Positions 10,977-20,640 of a stretch of 64,000 nt of DNA are shown piece after piece. Position numbers and translations under genes: made by a program. The notes beneath the pieces are model-generated. The model saw only the letters and a list, made by a program, of their open reading frames with translations. It was not told the DNA's origin and ran no database searches. Every line of letters begins with the position of its first letter. The first letter of the stretch is position 1. Location: positions 1,094,920-1,158,919 of the forward strand of contig VZQC01009508.1 in assembly GCA_009823505.1 (NCBI GenBank). The letters are read 5' to 3'. The DNA is from Rhizomys pruinosus. Lineage: Eukaryota > Chordata > Mammalia > Rodentia > Spalacidae.

Positions 10977-11510
10977 GGAGTGCTGTCATAAATGGGATAT
11001 CTATATTACACTCCCTGCCCCTAAGGCTCAAGGAACATCACTTAAGAGGGGGCAGAAAGATTTTAAGAGCCAGAGGCCAGGAAGAACTGGGGTGAAATAG
11101 TGTCTTCTGATCATGACAGGAGCATTTCACTCTTGAGCTCACAGCAGCTATGATTGCCTGAACAAGAAAGACCTATACAATATCAAGCCAGTCGACATTC
11201 CAGCATATATCAGGGAGGGCACATGAGCCCCCACACCTAGCTGAGAAGCTATTGACAGCTGGTGACTGCTTGGAGAGAGAGAGTCAGTTTTTCATTAGAG
11301 GTGTGGACCCTGGTAGGGTGAGCATGCTCCAGTGGGGCCCTATACCTATGCATATGTAGCCAGCAGAAACTGGACCCATTGGGTTTTAAAAATAAAAAGA
11401 AGACATGAAGTTTGGGGGGGGGTGCTGGGAGGAATTGGAGAAAGGGAATGGGGTGGTATTATCAAAATATGCTGAATGAATGAATGAACATATTAAAATT
11501 AATAAAGGCT
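10977..11510 (+). mobile_element. Rodent L1 3' UTR, 5' truncated
   Basis: The sequence follows the rodent L1 3' UTR order: 'cccctaaggctcaaggaaca', 'agagggggcagaaagatttt', 'aagagccagagg', 'cacacctagctgagaagcta', a G-rich tract (11410-11420) and 'gggtggtattatcaaaat'-like ('gggtggtattatcaaaatat'). No ORF2 remains. It is inserted within the older L1M. Confidence 0.75.
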
Positions 11511-11613
11511 ACATTAGAAGCATGTTCAAACAAAATGCGCTTAAAGAAATAACCAGAAGGAAAAAAAAAACCTAAGGCAGAGAAAACTATCCCAGCTAAA
11601 ATAGAAATATGTT

Positions 11614-11772
11614 AGCCAGGCGTGGTGGTGCATGCCTTTAATACTAGCACTTGAGAGGCAGAGGCAGGTGGATCTTTGTGAGTTCAAGGCCAGCCTGGTC
11701 CACAGAGTGAGTTCCAGGACAGCTGGGGCTACAGGGAGACCCTGTCTCAAAAAGACCAAGAAAAAAAAAAAA
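11614..11772 (+). mobile_element. B1 SINE, full length
   Basis: It is complete from 'gccaggcgtggtggtgcatg' to the A-rich tail. Imperfect target-site duplications flank it: 'gaaatatgtta' at 11603-11613 and 'gaaacatgtta' at 11773-11783. The 3' section 'ctggggctacagggagaccc' is shared by the other B1s here and differs from the mouse-type 'agggctacacagagaaaccc'. Confidence 0.9.
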
Positions 11773-12270
11773 GAAACATGTTATTGCAAATAAAGGTATG
11801 CTATCAGGAGCTATACACATTTAAATACATAAGCTAAAAAAGAATAAAAAGGTTGAAAACCATAACATGTGCCTACACATCAAAAATTTCTGACAGAATT
11901 GCAAAATAAGCCAAAAGAAAGAAGGTTGGTGGGAGAAAAATGAATCTGAAAACAGAAATTGAAGTGGAAAAGAAGTACACAGAGGAGAAGCCCAAGGCAG
12001 CAGCAGAAATCTCTGGAAATATAAATGAAGTCAGCAAATACCTAGAACCATTTACCAAGAAGGGAGTTATATGTTCCAGATCCTGAAGACATTTTTAAAA
12101 GGTAAAAGAAATTATTATAAACAAATTTAGATGTCTAATTTGAACATTTAGATTAAAAGAATAAATCCCATGAAAAACACAACAAAGTTTATATAAGAGA
12201 TAGATCACCTGAATAGTTCTATATTTGCCTTAAGATGAGTCTAGTGATTGCAGCTCTCCCATCAGTAAAA
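11773..12270 (+). mobile_element. L1M copy 1, ORF2 region
   Basis: 'attattataaacaaatttag' and 'gaacatttagattaaaagaa taaatccc' follow the old L1M ORF2 pattern. Many stops and indels make it non-functional. Confidence 0.55.
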
Positions 12271-12274
12271 TAGC

Positions 12275-13055
12275 CCTCTTTTTAAAAATTTATTTATTTA
12301 TGTATATATATATATATTATCAAATCTAGACCTGTGTCCCCCCCATCCCCCCACTCCACCAGAGCTCATGCATTCTGCCAAACATGCTTTTCATCTCTTT
12401 CTCAGTCTTTCTCAATATTCTCCATGTGGAAGTTGACTGTTTTGAGCAAAAGTTCACTGTTTCAGTCAGTTCTTTGATGCAGTCCTTTCTGTTGTTGTTG
12501 TTTCCAATATGCATCACTCCCAACTGCTTTGCACAAAAGCTCAAGGGGCCATGTACAAGAAATACTTACAAGTAGGTAATTGGCACTAGCATCCACAGAT
12601 GAGGGATACCATTCCTCATTTGTTTTTCTGGGACTGTGTTACTTCCCTCAGCATGATGTCCTCTAGCTCCAGCCATTTTCCTGCAAAGCTCATGATGTCA
12701 TCTTTTTTTACTGCTGCATAGAACTCCATTGTGTAGATGTACCACATTTTCTCTATCCACTCATCAGTTGAGGGGCATTTGGGTTGGTTCCAGCTCCTTG
12801 CTATTGTGAACAGAGCTGAAATAAACATGGCCGTGCATGTATCTCTGTGGTGGGGTGGATCTTGAGGGTACATGCCTAGGAGTGGTATGGCTGGGTCAGG
12901 TGGCAAGTTCATTCCAAGTCTTCCAAGGGTTCTCCACACTGCTTTCCATAGTGGCTGCACGAGTTTACATTCCCACCAGCAGTGGATGAGTGTTCCCCTT
13001 TCCCCACAACCTCTCCAGCACTTGGTATCATTTGTTTTCTTGATCCTAGCCAGTC
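12275..13055 (-). mobile_element. Rodent L1, 5' truncated, ORF2 end plus 3' UTR
   Basis: On the minus strand this insertion runs from about 13055 down to about 12280. It contains the ORF2 C-terminus (described separately), a 3' UTR of about 330 bp and an AT-rich tail. It interrupts the plus-strand L1M. The 3' UTR resembles the fragments at 19555-19815 (+) and 38385-38555 (-), so three copies of this L1 subfamily lie in the window. Confidence 0.85.
12616..12960 (-). pseudogene. L1 ORF2 C-terminal fragment (114 codons open)
   Basis: The open frame encodes the end of an L1 ORF2 protein, the part beyond the reverse transcriptase that carries the Cys-rich region. Recognisable blocks are 'IPLLGMYPQDP', 'NQPKCPSTDEWI', 'MWYIYTMEFYAAVKKDD' and 'FAGKWLELEDIMLREV', followed by the natural stop. 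The endonuclease and reverse transcriptase domains are absent because the insertion is 5' truncated. It cannot act as a retrotransposase. The intact frame suggests a fairly recent insertion or simply the short length. Confidence 0.9.
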
Positions 13056-13885
13056 TTATGTATAGCCTTCTATACTTTGCTTATGATCCTGTAACATTAC
13101 TGCTTTATAGACTGGTACAACGTTATACTTTGCCAGAAGGGGGTGTCGGAAGGACACTAGAGGGGAAAACAGCCTTTTTTCACTGTGGTAGGCTGCACCT
13201 CTATGGTGCACATGGCCTGGGCAGTACATGGAAGAACGTTCATCTTCTGCTCCTAGACAACTCACGTTTCTCTGTTCCTGGATGGCATACCAATAAGGCT
13301 TTTCCAACTTTGAGACCTCTAGCCTGAAGCCTCCAATTTACCATTCTTGGACTATAATTCTTTACCACCATTCTTGGCCAACTTTAGTCAAGTTGGACCC
13401 TGGAAGATTCAACAGATTTCTCAAGCATTCAATGGGCTGCCATGTGGATTCTTCAAACCAAGTCTCCATCCAGACCAAAGGAGGAGTCTTTTCCCTCCTG
13501 AGGTGGTTCTTGCCTTGCCTTCTCTGCTTCAACCCTGGGATGGTCGATAGTTTTATATTCTCCTTTCTTAATAAGCAAAACCCTGTAAGCAGTCAACAAT
13601 CTTTCACATTAACTCTTTCCTTTTCAAATTTTTCTGGCTTTCTCCTGACTAGAAACGATGTGCTGATTTTAAAGAAAAAGTATCTTCCTACAAAATGAAT
13701 CCAGATGTTTCATGTTTCATCAGTACTTTCTTCCAAAAATTGAGAAAATTTCTTTTAAATATTTATTTATTTATTTGTTCATTTATTTGGTACTTCAGAT
13801 TGAATCCAAAGCCTTATACATAGCCTGGACAAATGAAACTGCATCTCCAGTCCTACCACTGATCTTCTATAAAAGCTTATAAAGA
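13056..13885. other. Unassigned DNA inside the L1M nest
   Basis: About 830 bp that I cannot align by eye to L1M or another family, at least up to about 13600. The 151-codon plus ORF at 12872-13327 begins inside antisense L1 and continues here, so I do not call it a gene. A TTTA-rich tract lies near 13757-13790. Confidence 0.35.
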
Positions 13886-13903
13886 ATAAAAATAAATGAG
13901 CAG

Positions 13904-14169
13904 GGGGCTGGAGAGATGGCCTAGCGGTTAAGAGCGCCGACCGCTCTTACAGAGGACCCGGGTTTGATCCCCAGCACCCACATGGTGGCCGATAGCTGTC
14001 TGAAACTCCAATTCCAGGAGAACTCCAGTTCCAGGGATATCCGACGCCCTCTTCTGACCTCCGCAGCATTGCATGACACAGGTGCACAAACTTGCATGCA
14101 GACAGTACATTCATACACATACGGAAATAAATAAAATTAATAAAAAAATAATAAATAAATTAAATAAAT
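13904..14169 (+). mobile_element. Young B2 SINE with internal duplication
   Basis: Full length. A 13-bp target-site duplication, 'aaataaatgagca', lies at 13890-13902 and 14170-14182. CpGs are retained ('gcggttaagagcgccgaccg'). The body carries the doubled 'aactccaattccaggag / aactccagttccaggg' motif shared with the copies at 19042, 20848 and 51605. The Pol III A-box-like 'tggcctagcgg' and the B-box-like 'ggtttgatccc' (one mismatch) are visible. Confidence 0.95.
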
Positions 14170-15311
14170 AAATAAATGAGCAATGCCTCCCAACTCATTG
14201 TATGAGGTCATTATATTTATACCAAATTTTGGTAAAGAAAATATGAGAAAAAATTAAACATTGCTTGTGAATGTAAACCCAAAACGTCTCAATTTAAACT
14301 TGAAAAATTATTCCGTTGATATTTCAAAAGAGTAGTTTGTCTTCATCAAGTATAGTAAAAACTAACATTTACCATGTTATAGAAGTAAAGGATGGCAAGT
14401 TTATTTCAATAAATTCAGAAGTTCAGCACTAATTCATGATTTTTTAAAAATACTATTAAAATTAAGTGAAGCTAGCAAGATTATTATAAAACAATACACA
14501 AAAATACATTTCCATATGTTAGTAACAAAGAAGTGCATCCTAAATGCCATTTATAATAATATGAAAACTATCCAATAGGTGGAGAAAGTCTAATAAAGCG
14601 GGGACAAAACTCTACATATAAAATAATCCCGAGAGAAATTTAAAAATACAGAGGAACACACAAGTTCATGAATTAGAAACCTCAGTATTGAAATGATTTC
14701 AATATTCCCCTAAATCATTTTATAGTTTCAATATAATTATAATAAAAATCCCAGCAACTTCTATGGAAATAAAATGAGTATAGATCTCAAGGTATCAGTT
14801 TTGAAGAACAAAGTTACATTATCACATAACACGTTGCATTACACAGCTACAGCCACTAAGACAAAATAGTGTTTGGTACAAGGATTAACAAAGGATAGAA
14901 TAGGAAGCCTAGAAACAGACCACACTTATATGGTCACATGATTTATGACACCTACCCTCTTAGATTCAGTGGGGAAGAAATGGTCTATTCAATACACAGT
15001 CCTAGAATCATTGAATTTCTATATAAGAATAAAATGAACCTTGATCCATGCCTCAAACCAAACCCAAAAATCAATTCCAGATGGATGGCAGACCTAAAGT
15101 GCAAAAGAAAAAGCAATAAAGTTACTAAGAGATAACACCAGAGAAAAACTGCCCAACCAGGAATAAGAGGTAAGCAAAGATTGCCTAATCTGCACACAGA
15201 AAACAACAACTGCATAGGAAATAATTGCTGCACTGGACTTTATTAGTACAGAACCTTTGCCTAGTAAAGAGAATATTAATAGAGTGCAAAGTACAGTATT
15301 TGGTAGGATAA

Positions 15312-15313
<2 letters not shown>
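14170..15313 (+). mobile_element. L1M copy 1, ORF2 body
   Basis: 'caatgcctcccaactcattg tatgaggtc' resumes after the B2. The next recognisable blocks are 'acagccactaagacaaaata gtg', 'ggtacaaggattaacaaagg' and 'aaccttgatccatgcctcaa'. This is the reverse transcriptase-distal part of an old L1M ORF2. The open frame at 14938-15135 is a fragment of it. Confidence 0.75.

Positions 15314-15373
<60 letters not shown>
15314..15373 (+). repeat. Pure poly(A), 60 nt
   Basis: Sixty uninterrupted A residues lie in the middle of L1M ORF2 sequence. No SINE or LINE body lies immediately upstream: the sequence before it is still L1M ('ttggtaggataaat'). Confidence 0.95.
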
Positions 15374-15374
<1 letters not shown>

Positions 15375-15790
15375 ACAGGTTTCCCAAGTTCTTAATGAGC
15401 AAAAGATCAGAAAAAGTATGTCACAAAAGAAAATATCCAAACGGCATGGAGACACAGACAGTACAATTTTATTAATCAGCATGAACTACAAATTTAAATC
15501 ACAAGGACACTCAAACCTGTCATCAGAATGACAAAAAGAAGAACAGAAACAAGGAATCTGAGAAGACGGCGCATGTGCAAAGGGGTGGAGCAATGGCAGC
15601 CCCCACTCACCCTCTTAACAGTGAATGCAGGCACACTCACCTTGGAAAACTCTGGCAGCATCTACCAAAGCCAAGCATGAGCATATTTTAGGTCACAGTA
15701 ATTTCACTCCTAGGTAATTCAACAGAAATGTGTGCACACATTCACCACAATGTAAAATTTTGTTCTATAGTCCCAAGCTAGAAATTACCC
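15374..15790 (+). mobile_element. L1M copy 1, ORF2 end
   Basis: 'acaaatttaaatcacaagga cactcaaacctgtcatcagaatgacaaa' and 'accttggaaaactctggcag' follow the terminal ORF2 order of L1M. It is interrupted at about 15794 by a minus-strand B2. Confidence 0.7.
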
Positions 15791-15793
15791 AAA

Positions 15794-16026
15794 TTATTTA
15801 TTTATTTATTTATTTAACTTTTTTTTATGTGTATGAGTGTACTGTCTGCATGTAGGTTATTGCACCCATATCGTGCAATGCTGCAGAGGTCGGAAGAGGG
15901 CGTCGGATTCCCCTGGAACTGGAGTTAAAGACAGTTCTTAGCCTCCATGTGGGTGCTGGGAATCGATCCCAGGTCCTCCGCAAGAGCAGTTGGTGCTCTT
16001 AACCACTGAGCCCTCTCTCCAGTCCC
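15794..16026 (-). mobile_element. B2 SINE, without internal duplication
   Basis: (TTTA)n at 15796-15816 is the tail. The body runs to 'cactgagccctctctccagt'. The middle reads 'ctggaactggagttaaagac', a single copy of the motif that is doubled in the young subfamily. Short flanking similarity: 'aaattac' on both sides. Confidence 0.9.
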
Positions 16027-16410
16027 GCAAATTACTTACTGAAACAGAATGTATATATAAGTCAGGGTGTGTTATTAAAAATGGCATTATTTTTAGCAAT
16101 GCAAAAAATTATTACTACATGTGATAACAAGGATGAATCTTGGTGCGGTCCTATCTCACAGACATCCAATGATGCTATTTATGTAAATGTTAAAAACAGA
16201 CAAGTGTAAACCTTGGTAGTAGAATTCATAATTCATGGTTTCTATAAAGGGGTTTGGGGTGGCAAGCAGGAATAGGAACATGCATTAAAGAGACTTTTGG
16301 GAAACTGACAACAATATTGATCTAGTTGACAATTATATGACATAGTTCAATTTTTATCAAGTACAACAAAGTCCACTTATCGATGTAACAGTCATCAAGA
16401 CACTGGGGTA
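16027..16410 (+). mobile_element. L1M copy 1, 3' end
   Basis: 'tggtttctataaaggggttt ggggtggcaagc' and 'gagacttttgggaaactgac' are typical of the L1M 3' end. This closes the roughly 6-kb nested element that starts near 10.06 kb. Confidence 0.7.
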
Positions 16411-16522
16411 TTGGTAGAGTGATAGGCTTTCTGTTTCTTCCTCTTGGTGCTGAGGGTTGAACTCAAGGTCTCATACATGTTGGGTAAATGCTCTACTCCT
16501 GAACATCTCCACCTCTGGCCAG
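16411..16522 (-). mobile_element. ID-like SINE fragment
   Basis: 'gtgctgagggttgaactcaa ggtctcatacatgttgggtaaatgctctactcct' reads on the minus strand as a tRNA-derived ID-like unit. Confidence 0.55.
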
Positions 16523-16526
16523 TTGT

Positions 16527-16559
<33 letters not shown>

Positions 16560-17052
16560 ATGTATATGTGTGTATGCATGTATGTGTATGTTGTATGGGT
16601 GTATGTGTGCACGTATGTGTGTGTGGTGTATATGTGTGTATGCATGTATGTGTATGTTGTATGGGTGTATGGGTGCACATATGTGTGTGGTGTATATGTG
16701 TGCATGTGTGTATGTGTATGTTGTATGGATGTATGTGTGCACGTATGTGTGTATGGGTGTATGTGTGCACATATGTGTGTATGTATGTATGTGTATGTTG
16801 TATGGGTATATGTGTACATGTATGTGTGTATGCATGTATGTGTATGTTGTATGGGTGTATGTGTGCACATATGTATGTGTATGTTGTATGGGTGTATGTG
16901 TGCACGTATGTGTGTATGGGTGTATGTGTGCATGTATGTGTGTATGCATGCATGTGTATGTTGTATGGGTGTATGTGTGCACGTATGTGTGTATGCATGT
17001 ATGTGTATGTTGTATGGGTGTATGTGTGCACGTATGTGTGTGTGTGTATGCA
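16523..17052. repeat. GT-rich minisatellite, about 530 bp
   Basis: (TG)n at the left grades into a complex array of TGTA/TGTG units with the recurrent marker 'atgttgtatggg' (or 'atgga') at 16588, 16654, 16718, 16795, 16844, 16881, 16958 and 17007. The spacings are 66, 64, 77, 49, 37, 77 and 49 bp. It is open in several frames on both strands only because TGTATG repeats contain no stop in those frames; these are not genes. Confidence 0.95.
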
Positions 17053-17059
17053 TGTCTTC

Positions 17060-17295
17060 CTCAATTACTTTCTACCTTAATTTTCGAGATAGGCTCTCTC
17101 ACCAAACTGGAGTTCACTAGCTGTCTAGATGGCTGGCCAGCGAGCTCAGGAGCCCTCCCGTCTCTTCCTTCCCAGCACTAGGGTTACAGGCAACACCTCC
17201 ACACGTGGCTTCTAGAAAGTGGGTGGTGGAGGATCCAAACTTCTCCTCACACTTGTGCACCAACTACTTTGCTGACTGAACTGTCTCCCCACCAC
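17060..17295 (-). mobile_element. B3 SINE
   Basis: 'gataggctctctcaccaaac tggagttcactagctg' and 'cccagcactagggttacagg', ending near 'gctgactgaactgtctcccc'. Read on the minus strand, this is a B3 body. The GT array is probably an expansion of its tail. Confidence 0.7.
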
Positions 17296-17299
17296 ACTC

Positions 17300-17544
17300 A
17301 CTTGATTTTTTTACAAACATGCAAAGAAAATTCATGGAAGAAAACAGCATTTTCAACAAATGATGTTGAAACAGTTGGAATCCATGTGCTGGAAAATGAA
17401 CCTCGGATGTACCTCAAAATTGAAACAAAGAACTATATCATATGCCTAAATAGAAAATAATTTCCGAAAGAACATATACAAGAAAATCTTAGTAAAATAT
17501 ACTCATTAGATTGGGCACCAATAATTAATAAAGTAAATAAAGTA
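17300..17544 (+). mobile_element. L1M copy 2, ORF2 part
   Basis: 'ttttcaacaaatgatgttga aacagttggaatccatgtgctgg' is a recognisable L1M ORF2 segment. It is upstream in consensus order of the block at 17830-18180 and of the end at 20105. Confidence 0.65.
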
Positions 17545-17775
17545 GGGGCTGGAGAGATGGCTCAGAGGTGAAGAGCACTGGCTGCTCTTGCAGAGGACTT
17601 TGCTTCCGTTCCCAGCACCCACATGGCAGCTAACAGCCATCCATAACTCCAGTTTCAGGGGATCTGATTCTTTCTTTTGACCTCCTCAGGCACTGCATGA
17701 CATGGGTGTACTTAGATACATGCAGGCAATACACTGATAGACACAAAATAAAAATAACAAATAAATAAATAAAAG
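17545..17775 (+). mobile_element. B2 SINE
   Basis: Full-length body 'ggggctggagagatggctca' to 'aggcaatacactgatagaca' plus an A-rich tail. It lacks the internal duplication and is inserted into L1M copy 2. Confidence 0.9.
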
Positions 17776-18180
17776 ACAAATTTAAGCAAGCATAAAGCAG
17801 TTGCAATGTAAAAAACACTTGTTAAGAGAATGAAAAGCCAGGCTACCAGGAATGCTATCTACAAGTTGTGAATATTCTTACCAATAACTTGTGTCCAGAA
17901 TATTTAATAAACTCTCCAAACTCAACAACAAAAAGAAACACAACCACCACATACACACAGGGAGGACCAGAGCATAAACAGGCACTGCATCAAAGAAGGT
18001 TCATGATAGTGGCTGAGAGCAGGAATACCGACCAGAAATCATTAAGAAAAATGCCAACTGAAATCAGAGTGAGGGGACATTGCACACCCCTGAGGATGAT
18101 TAAATAAAGCAGACAAAAGGCAAGTTCTAGTAAGTTAAATTAGCAAGGGTTCAACCGAGTGGAGGGTGGGAAGGCAGAGC
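17776..18180 (+). mobile_element. L1M copy 2, ORF2 continued
   Basis: 'aacttgtgtccagaatattt aataaactctccaaactcaacaa' matches the L1M ORF2 segment. It continues through 'gccaactgaaatcagagtga'. The 79-codon ORF at 17868-18107 is part of it. Confidence 0.65.
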
Positions 18181-18265
18181 AGAGGCAGGAGTACAGGGAA
18201 GGATACTAGCACAAAAGACGTTTGGAAATGCCATATGGAAACCTACTACCAGGGAAGCTTTAAAA

Positions 18266-18378
18266 ATAATTATATATATTATATATATATATTATATATA
18301 TATTATATATTATAAAATCATATATAATATATATTATTTATATATATATATAAATCATAATATATATATATATATGAT
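18266..18378. repeat. AT-rich tract, (TA)n
   Basis: Interrupted TATATA blocks cover about 110 bp and can form cruciforms. Confidence 0.9.
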
Positions 18379-18481
18379 TTAACTGGAGTTACCCCACAAC
18401 AAGGGAACAGTTCCCCTACTAGACAACACAGACCAGCAAATAAAAGCCCAGTACCAGGAATAGGCAATCATTTTGAGTTAT

Positions 18482-18720
18482 TGGCCAGTGGAATCCCATA
18501 GGACCCCCCAATTTACATATTATTGCTGTTGCTTTTCTTACCCTCCAGAGCTTGATGGTAAGACGTCATTGCTGAAGGCACTGCATACTTGCTGGAGTCA
18601 TGGCCAGTGGAATCCCATAGGACCCCCCCAATTTACATATTATTGCTGTTGCTTTTCTTACCCTCCAGAGCTTGATGGTAAGACGTCATTGCTGAAGGCA
18701 CTGCATACTTGCTGGAGTCA
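18482..18720 (+). repeat. 119/120-bp tandem duplication
   Basis: Unit 1 is 18482-18600 and unit 2 is 18601-18720. By eye they are identical except for a C6/C7 run length. The unit starts 'tggccagtggaatcccatag' and ends 'catacttgctggagtca'. Each unit has a 'gacgtcat' half-CRE-like site. The open frame crossing it (18473-18838) contains the same peptide twice and is a by-product. Confidence 0.95.
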
Positions 18721-18838
18721 TAGGACATGGAGAAATCATGTTGGTACTGACCTGGAAGCATCATTGCTAATGGCTAGCTTTCATGGTGCTGGAAACTGCT
18801 ATGCATGCTACCAGAGGGAAAAAGGTAATCACCAGTAA
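18721..18838 (+). other. Continuation of the unassigned sequence after the tandem duplication
   Basis: 'gacatggagaaatcatgttg' up to the L1 junction near 18838. It is possibly part of the same L1 insertion that follows, but I cannot align it. Confidence 0.35.
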
Positions 18839-19024
18839 AGAAAGATGTCATCATGAACTTTGCAGGTAAATGGATGGAACTAAAGGCTATTATGCTAAGT
18901 GAAGTAACACAGTCCCGGAAAAACAAACAATGAATGGTGTCCCTCATTTGTGGATGCTAACACTAAGTACCTAGTGGTAAGGCAAACTGAGCAATGTTAA
19001 TGTTATATTTATTTTTATCTGAAA
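18839..19024 (+). mobile_element. Rodent L1 ORF2 end and start of 3' UTR
   Basis: The plus strand encodes 'FAGKWMELKAIMLSEV' and then the ORF2 stop at about 18931. It is homologous to the ORF2 end of the minus-strand L1 at 12616. The 3' UTR begins 'tggtgtccctcatttgtgga' and is interrupted by the B2 at 19042. Confidence 0.85.
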
Positions 19025-19041
19025 GAAACTGTGCTCTTTTA

Positions 19042-19282
19042 TTATTTATTTATTTATTTATTTTTGTATGTGTATGAATGTACTGTCTGCATGCAGGTCT
19101 GTGCACCCGTGTCGTGCAATGCCGCGGAGGTCAGAAGAGGGTCTCGGATTCCCCTGGAACTGGAGTTCTCCTGGAATTGGAGTTACAGACGGTTCTCAGC
19201 CGCCATGTGGGTGCTGGGGATCGAACCCGGGTCCTCTGCAAGAGCGTCGGTGCTCTTAACCGCTAGGCTATCTCTCCAGCCC
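19042..19282 (-). mobile_element. Young B2 SINE with internal duplication
   Basis: Full length. A perfect 17-bp target-site duplication, 'gaaactgtgctctttta', lies at 19025-19041 and 19283-19299. CpGs are intact, and an exact Pol III B-box (GGTTCGATCCC on the minus strand) and an A-box (TAGCCTAGCGG) are visible. The middle carries the doubled 'ctggaactggagttctcctggaattggagtt' region, seen in full at 19154-19184. The perfect duplication indicates a recent insertion. Confidence 0.97.
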
Positions 19283-19299
19283 GAAACTGTGCTCTTTTA

Positions 19300-19495
19300 A
19301 TGTTAATCCCTTAACAGGCTCTAGAGTTAACCTACCACTTATTTTCAGACTTTGTGATTTTGGTGAATGGGCAGAGGGTATGCATGCATATTTTAGAGTA
19401 ATATAAAATTAAAAAGGAAAAATGTGAACACTGAAATATGATTTGGAATTAACATAGTTTATTTCCAGATGTCTTAATTTTGATATATATGTGAC

Positions 19496-19496
<1 letters not shown>
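19300..19496 (+). other. Unassigned, probably L1 3' UTR
   Basis: AT-rich sequence between the B2 and the TA repeat. By position it should continue the L1 3' UTR, but it has no clear landmark. Confidence 0.35.
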
Positions 19497-19536
<40 letters not shown>

Positions 19537-19556
19537 CATATCTACATATATATGCA
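19497..19556. repeat. (TA)n microsatellite
   Basis: Nearly pure TATATA with ACATA interruptions. Confidence 0.9.
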
Positions 19557-19817
19557 TATTTTGGAGCAATACAAATTGGAAGGAACAACAAAAACAAAAG
19601 GATTGGGACAAAGAACTGACTGAAACAATAAACTTTTCCCAAAACAATAAATCTCTGCATCAAAAAAATTTAAAAGACTCAGAAAAAGATACAAGTCATG
19701 TATGACAGAATGCATGAACTCAGGTGAGGTGGGGGGCGTGGAAAGGGGAATGAGTCTAAATTGGACTGAGAAATGTTGTATGAAATGCACAAAACTTCAA
19801 CAAAAACATTTTTAAAG
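19557..19817 (+). mobile_element. Rodent L1 3' UTR, terminal part
   Basis: 'aaagaactgactgaaacaat', 'gacagaatgcatgaactcag' and a 'ggtggggggcgtgg' tract match the 3' UTR of the minus-strand L1 at 12.3-12.6 kb. It ends in A-rich sequence. Confidence 0.8.
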
Positions 19818-19829
19818 TAATCATCAGTC

Positions 19830-20095
19830 TTAAGCAGCTGTGAATCTTGTGAGCTATGATAACAACTGGCCTAGACAAACACGCCCTCTGCTCTGGGAGG
19901 TGGTCCTATATCCAATCACATACAGGCAGCACTGAGTGGACTCTTGGCTTAAAAAAAAACAAAGCTCACATGAACGTGTGGCATCTGAGTGGTGGTGGTG
20001 GGATGGGAGAAGGACTGGGAGGGAGGCAGTGGGGGTGGATTTCATTGAAACATATTATATGCATGTATGCATTTCTCAAATAATAAAACCTTCAT
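19830..20095 (+). mobile_element. Rodent L1 3' UTR fragment, second subfamily
   Basis: 'agcagctgtgaatcttgtga gctatgataacaactggcctagaca' is a rodent L1 3' UTR block. It ends 'atttctcaaataataaaacc'. The complementary downstream block of that UTR appears at 21178-21640, which suggests a split element. Confidence 0.55.
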
Positions 20096-20104
20096 ACGTT
20101 TGTA

Positions 20105-20365
20105 GTGGAATGAAAAATGATACTGCCACTATGTAAAAAAGTTTGTCAGTTTCTTATAAAGTTAAAATAGATGTATCATGAGACCCAACAATCCCACACC
20201 TTGGTATATACTCTAGAGAAATGTAAACATATGTTCACAGGGAAATTTGGACACTTCATAACTGCCAAACTCTAGGAGCAATGACAGGCTGAATAAATTA
20301 TGTACAACCAAACAAAGGAATATCTCTCAATAACAAATAGGGATATAGTCATATGCCTGTCTGTT
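20105..20365 (+). mobile_element. L1M copy 2, ORF2 end
   Basis: Translated, the text reads like the terminal ORF2 part of L1M ('SVSYKVKIDVS', 'DPTIPHLGIYSREM'), with stops in between. It continues the order begun at 17.3 kb. The 2 kb between was inserted later. Confidence 0.75.
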
Positions 20366-20369
20366 TGTT

Positions 20370-20466
20370 TGCTTGTTCCAAGGTCTTGCTATATAGCCCA
20401 GGCTGGCCTTGAGTCTGTGACACTCCTGCTTCAGCCTCCTGAATGCTGGCGTCACCAGGCTAGGCA
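20370..20466 (-). mobile_element. B1 fragment, old
   Basis: 'tcttgctatatagcccaggc tggccttgagtctgtgacac' and 'gaatgctggcgtcaccaggc' on the minus strand. It interrupts L1M. Confidence 0.75.
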
Positions 20467-20640
20467 GGGATGAATGCAATGACACAACAACATGCACGAA
20501 CTTCGTTCAAAGGCCCTGTGCTCGGGACAAGGAGCCAGATTTACAGGGTTATACTCCATGTGCTTCTATTTATAGGTGACTCTGGGAAAGACAAGACTAG
20601 AGGGCCCAAGAGAAAAATCAAGGTTTTCAGGGTATGTTAG
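20467..20640 (+). mobile_element. L1M copy 2, 3' end
   Basis: 'atgaatgcaatgacacaaca acatgcacgaacttc' and 'tgtgcttctatttataggtg' follow the L1M terminal order. Confidence 0.6.

Noticed and set aside
12872..13327. 151-codon plus ORF
   Set aside because: The first third is antisense to the L1 ORF2 end; no recognisable protein.
15094..15482. ORFs with long poly-Phe or poly-Lys
   Set aside because: Translations of the A60 run on both strands within L1M.
16395..17181. Six open frames of 186-207 codons on both strands
   Set aside because: They read through the TGTA/TGTG minisatellite and encode only Cys/Val/Met/Tyr or His/Thr repeats.
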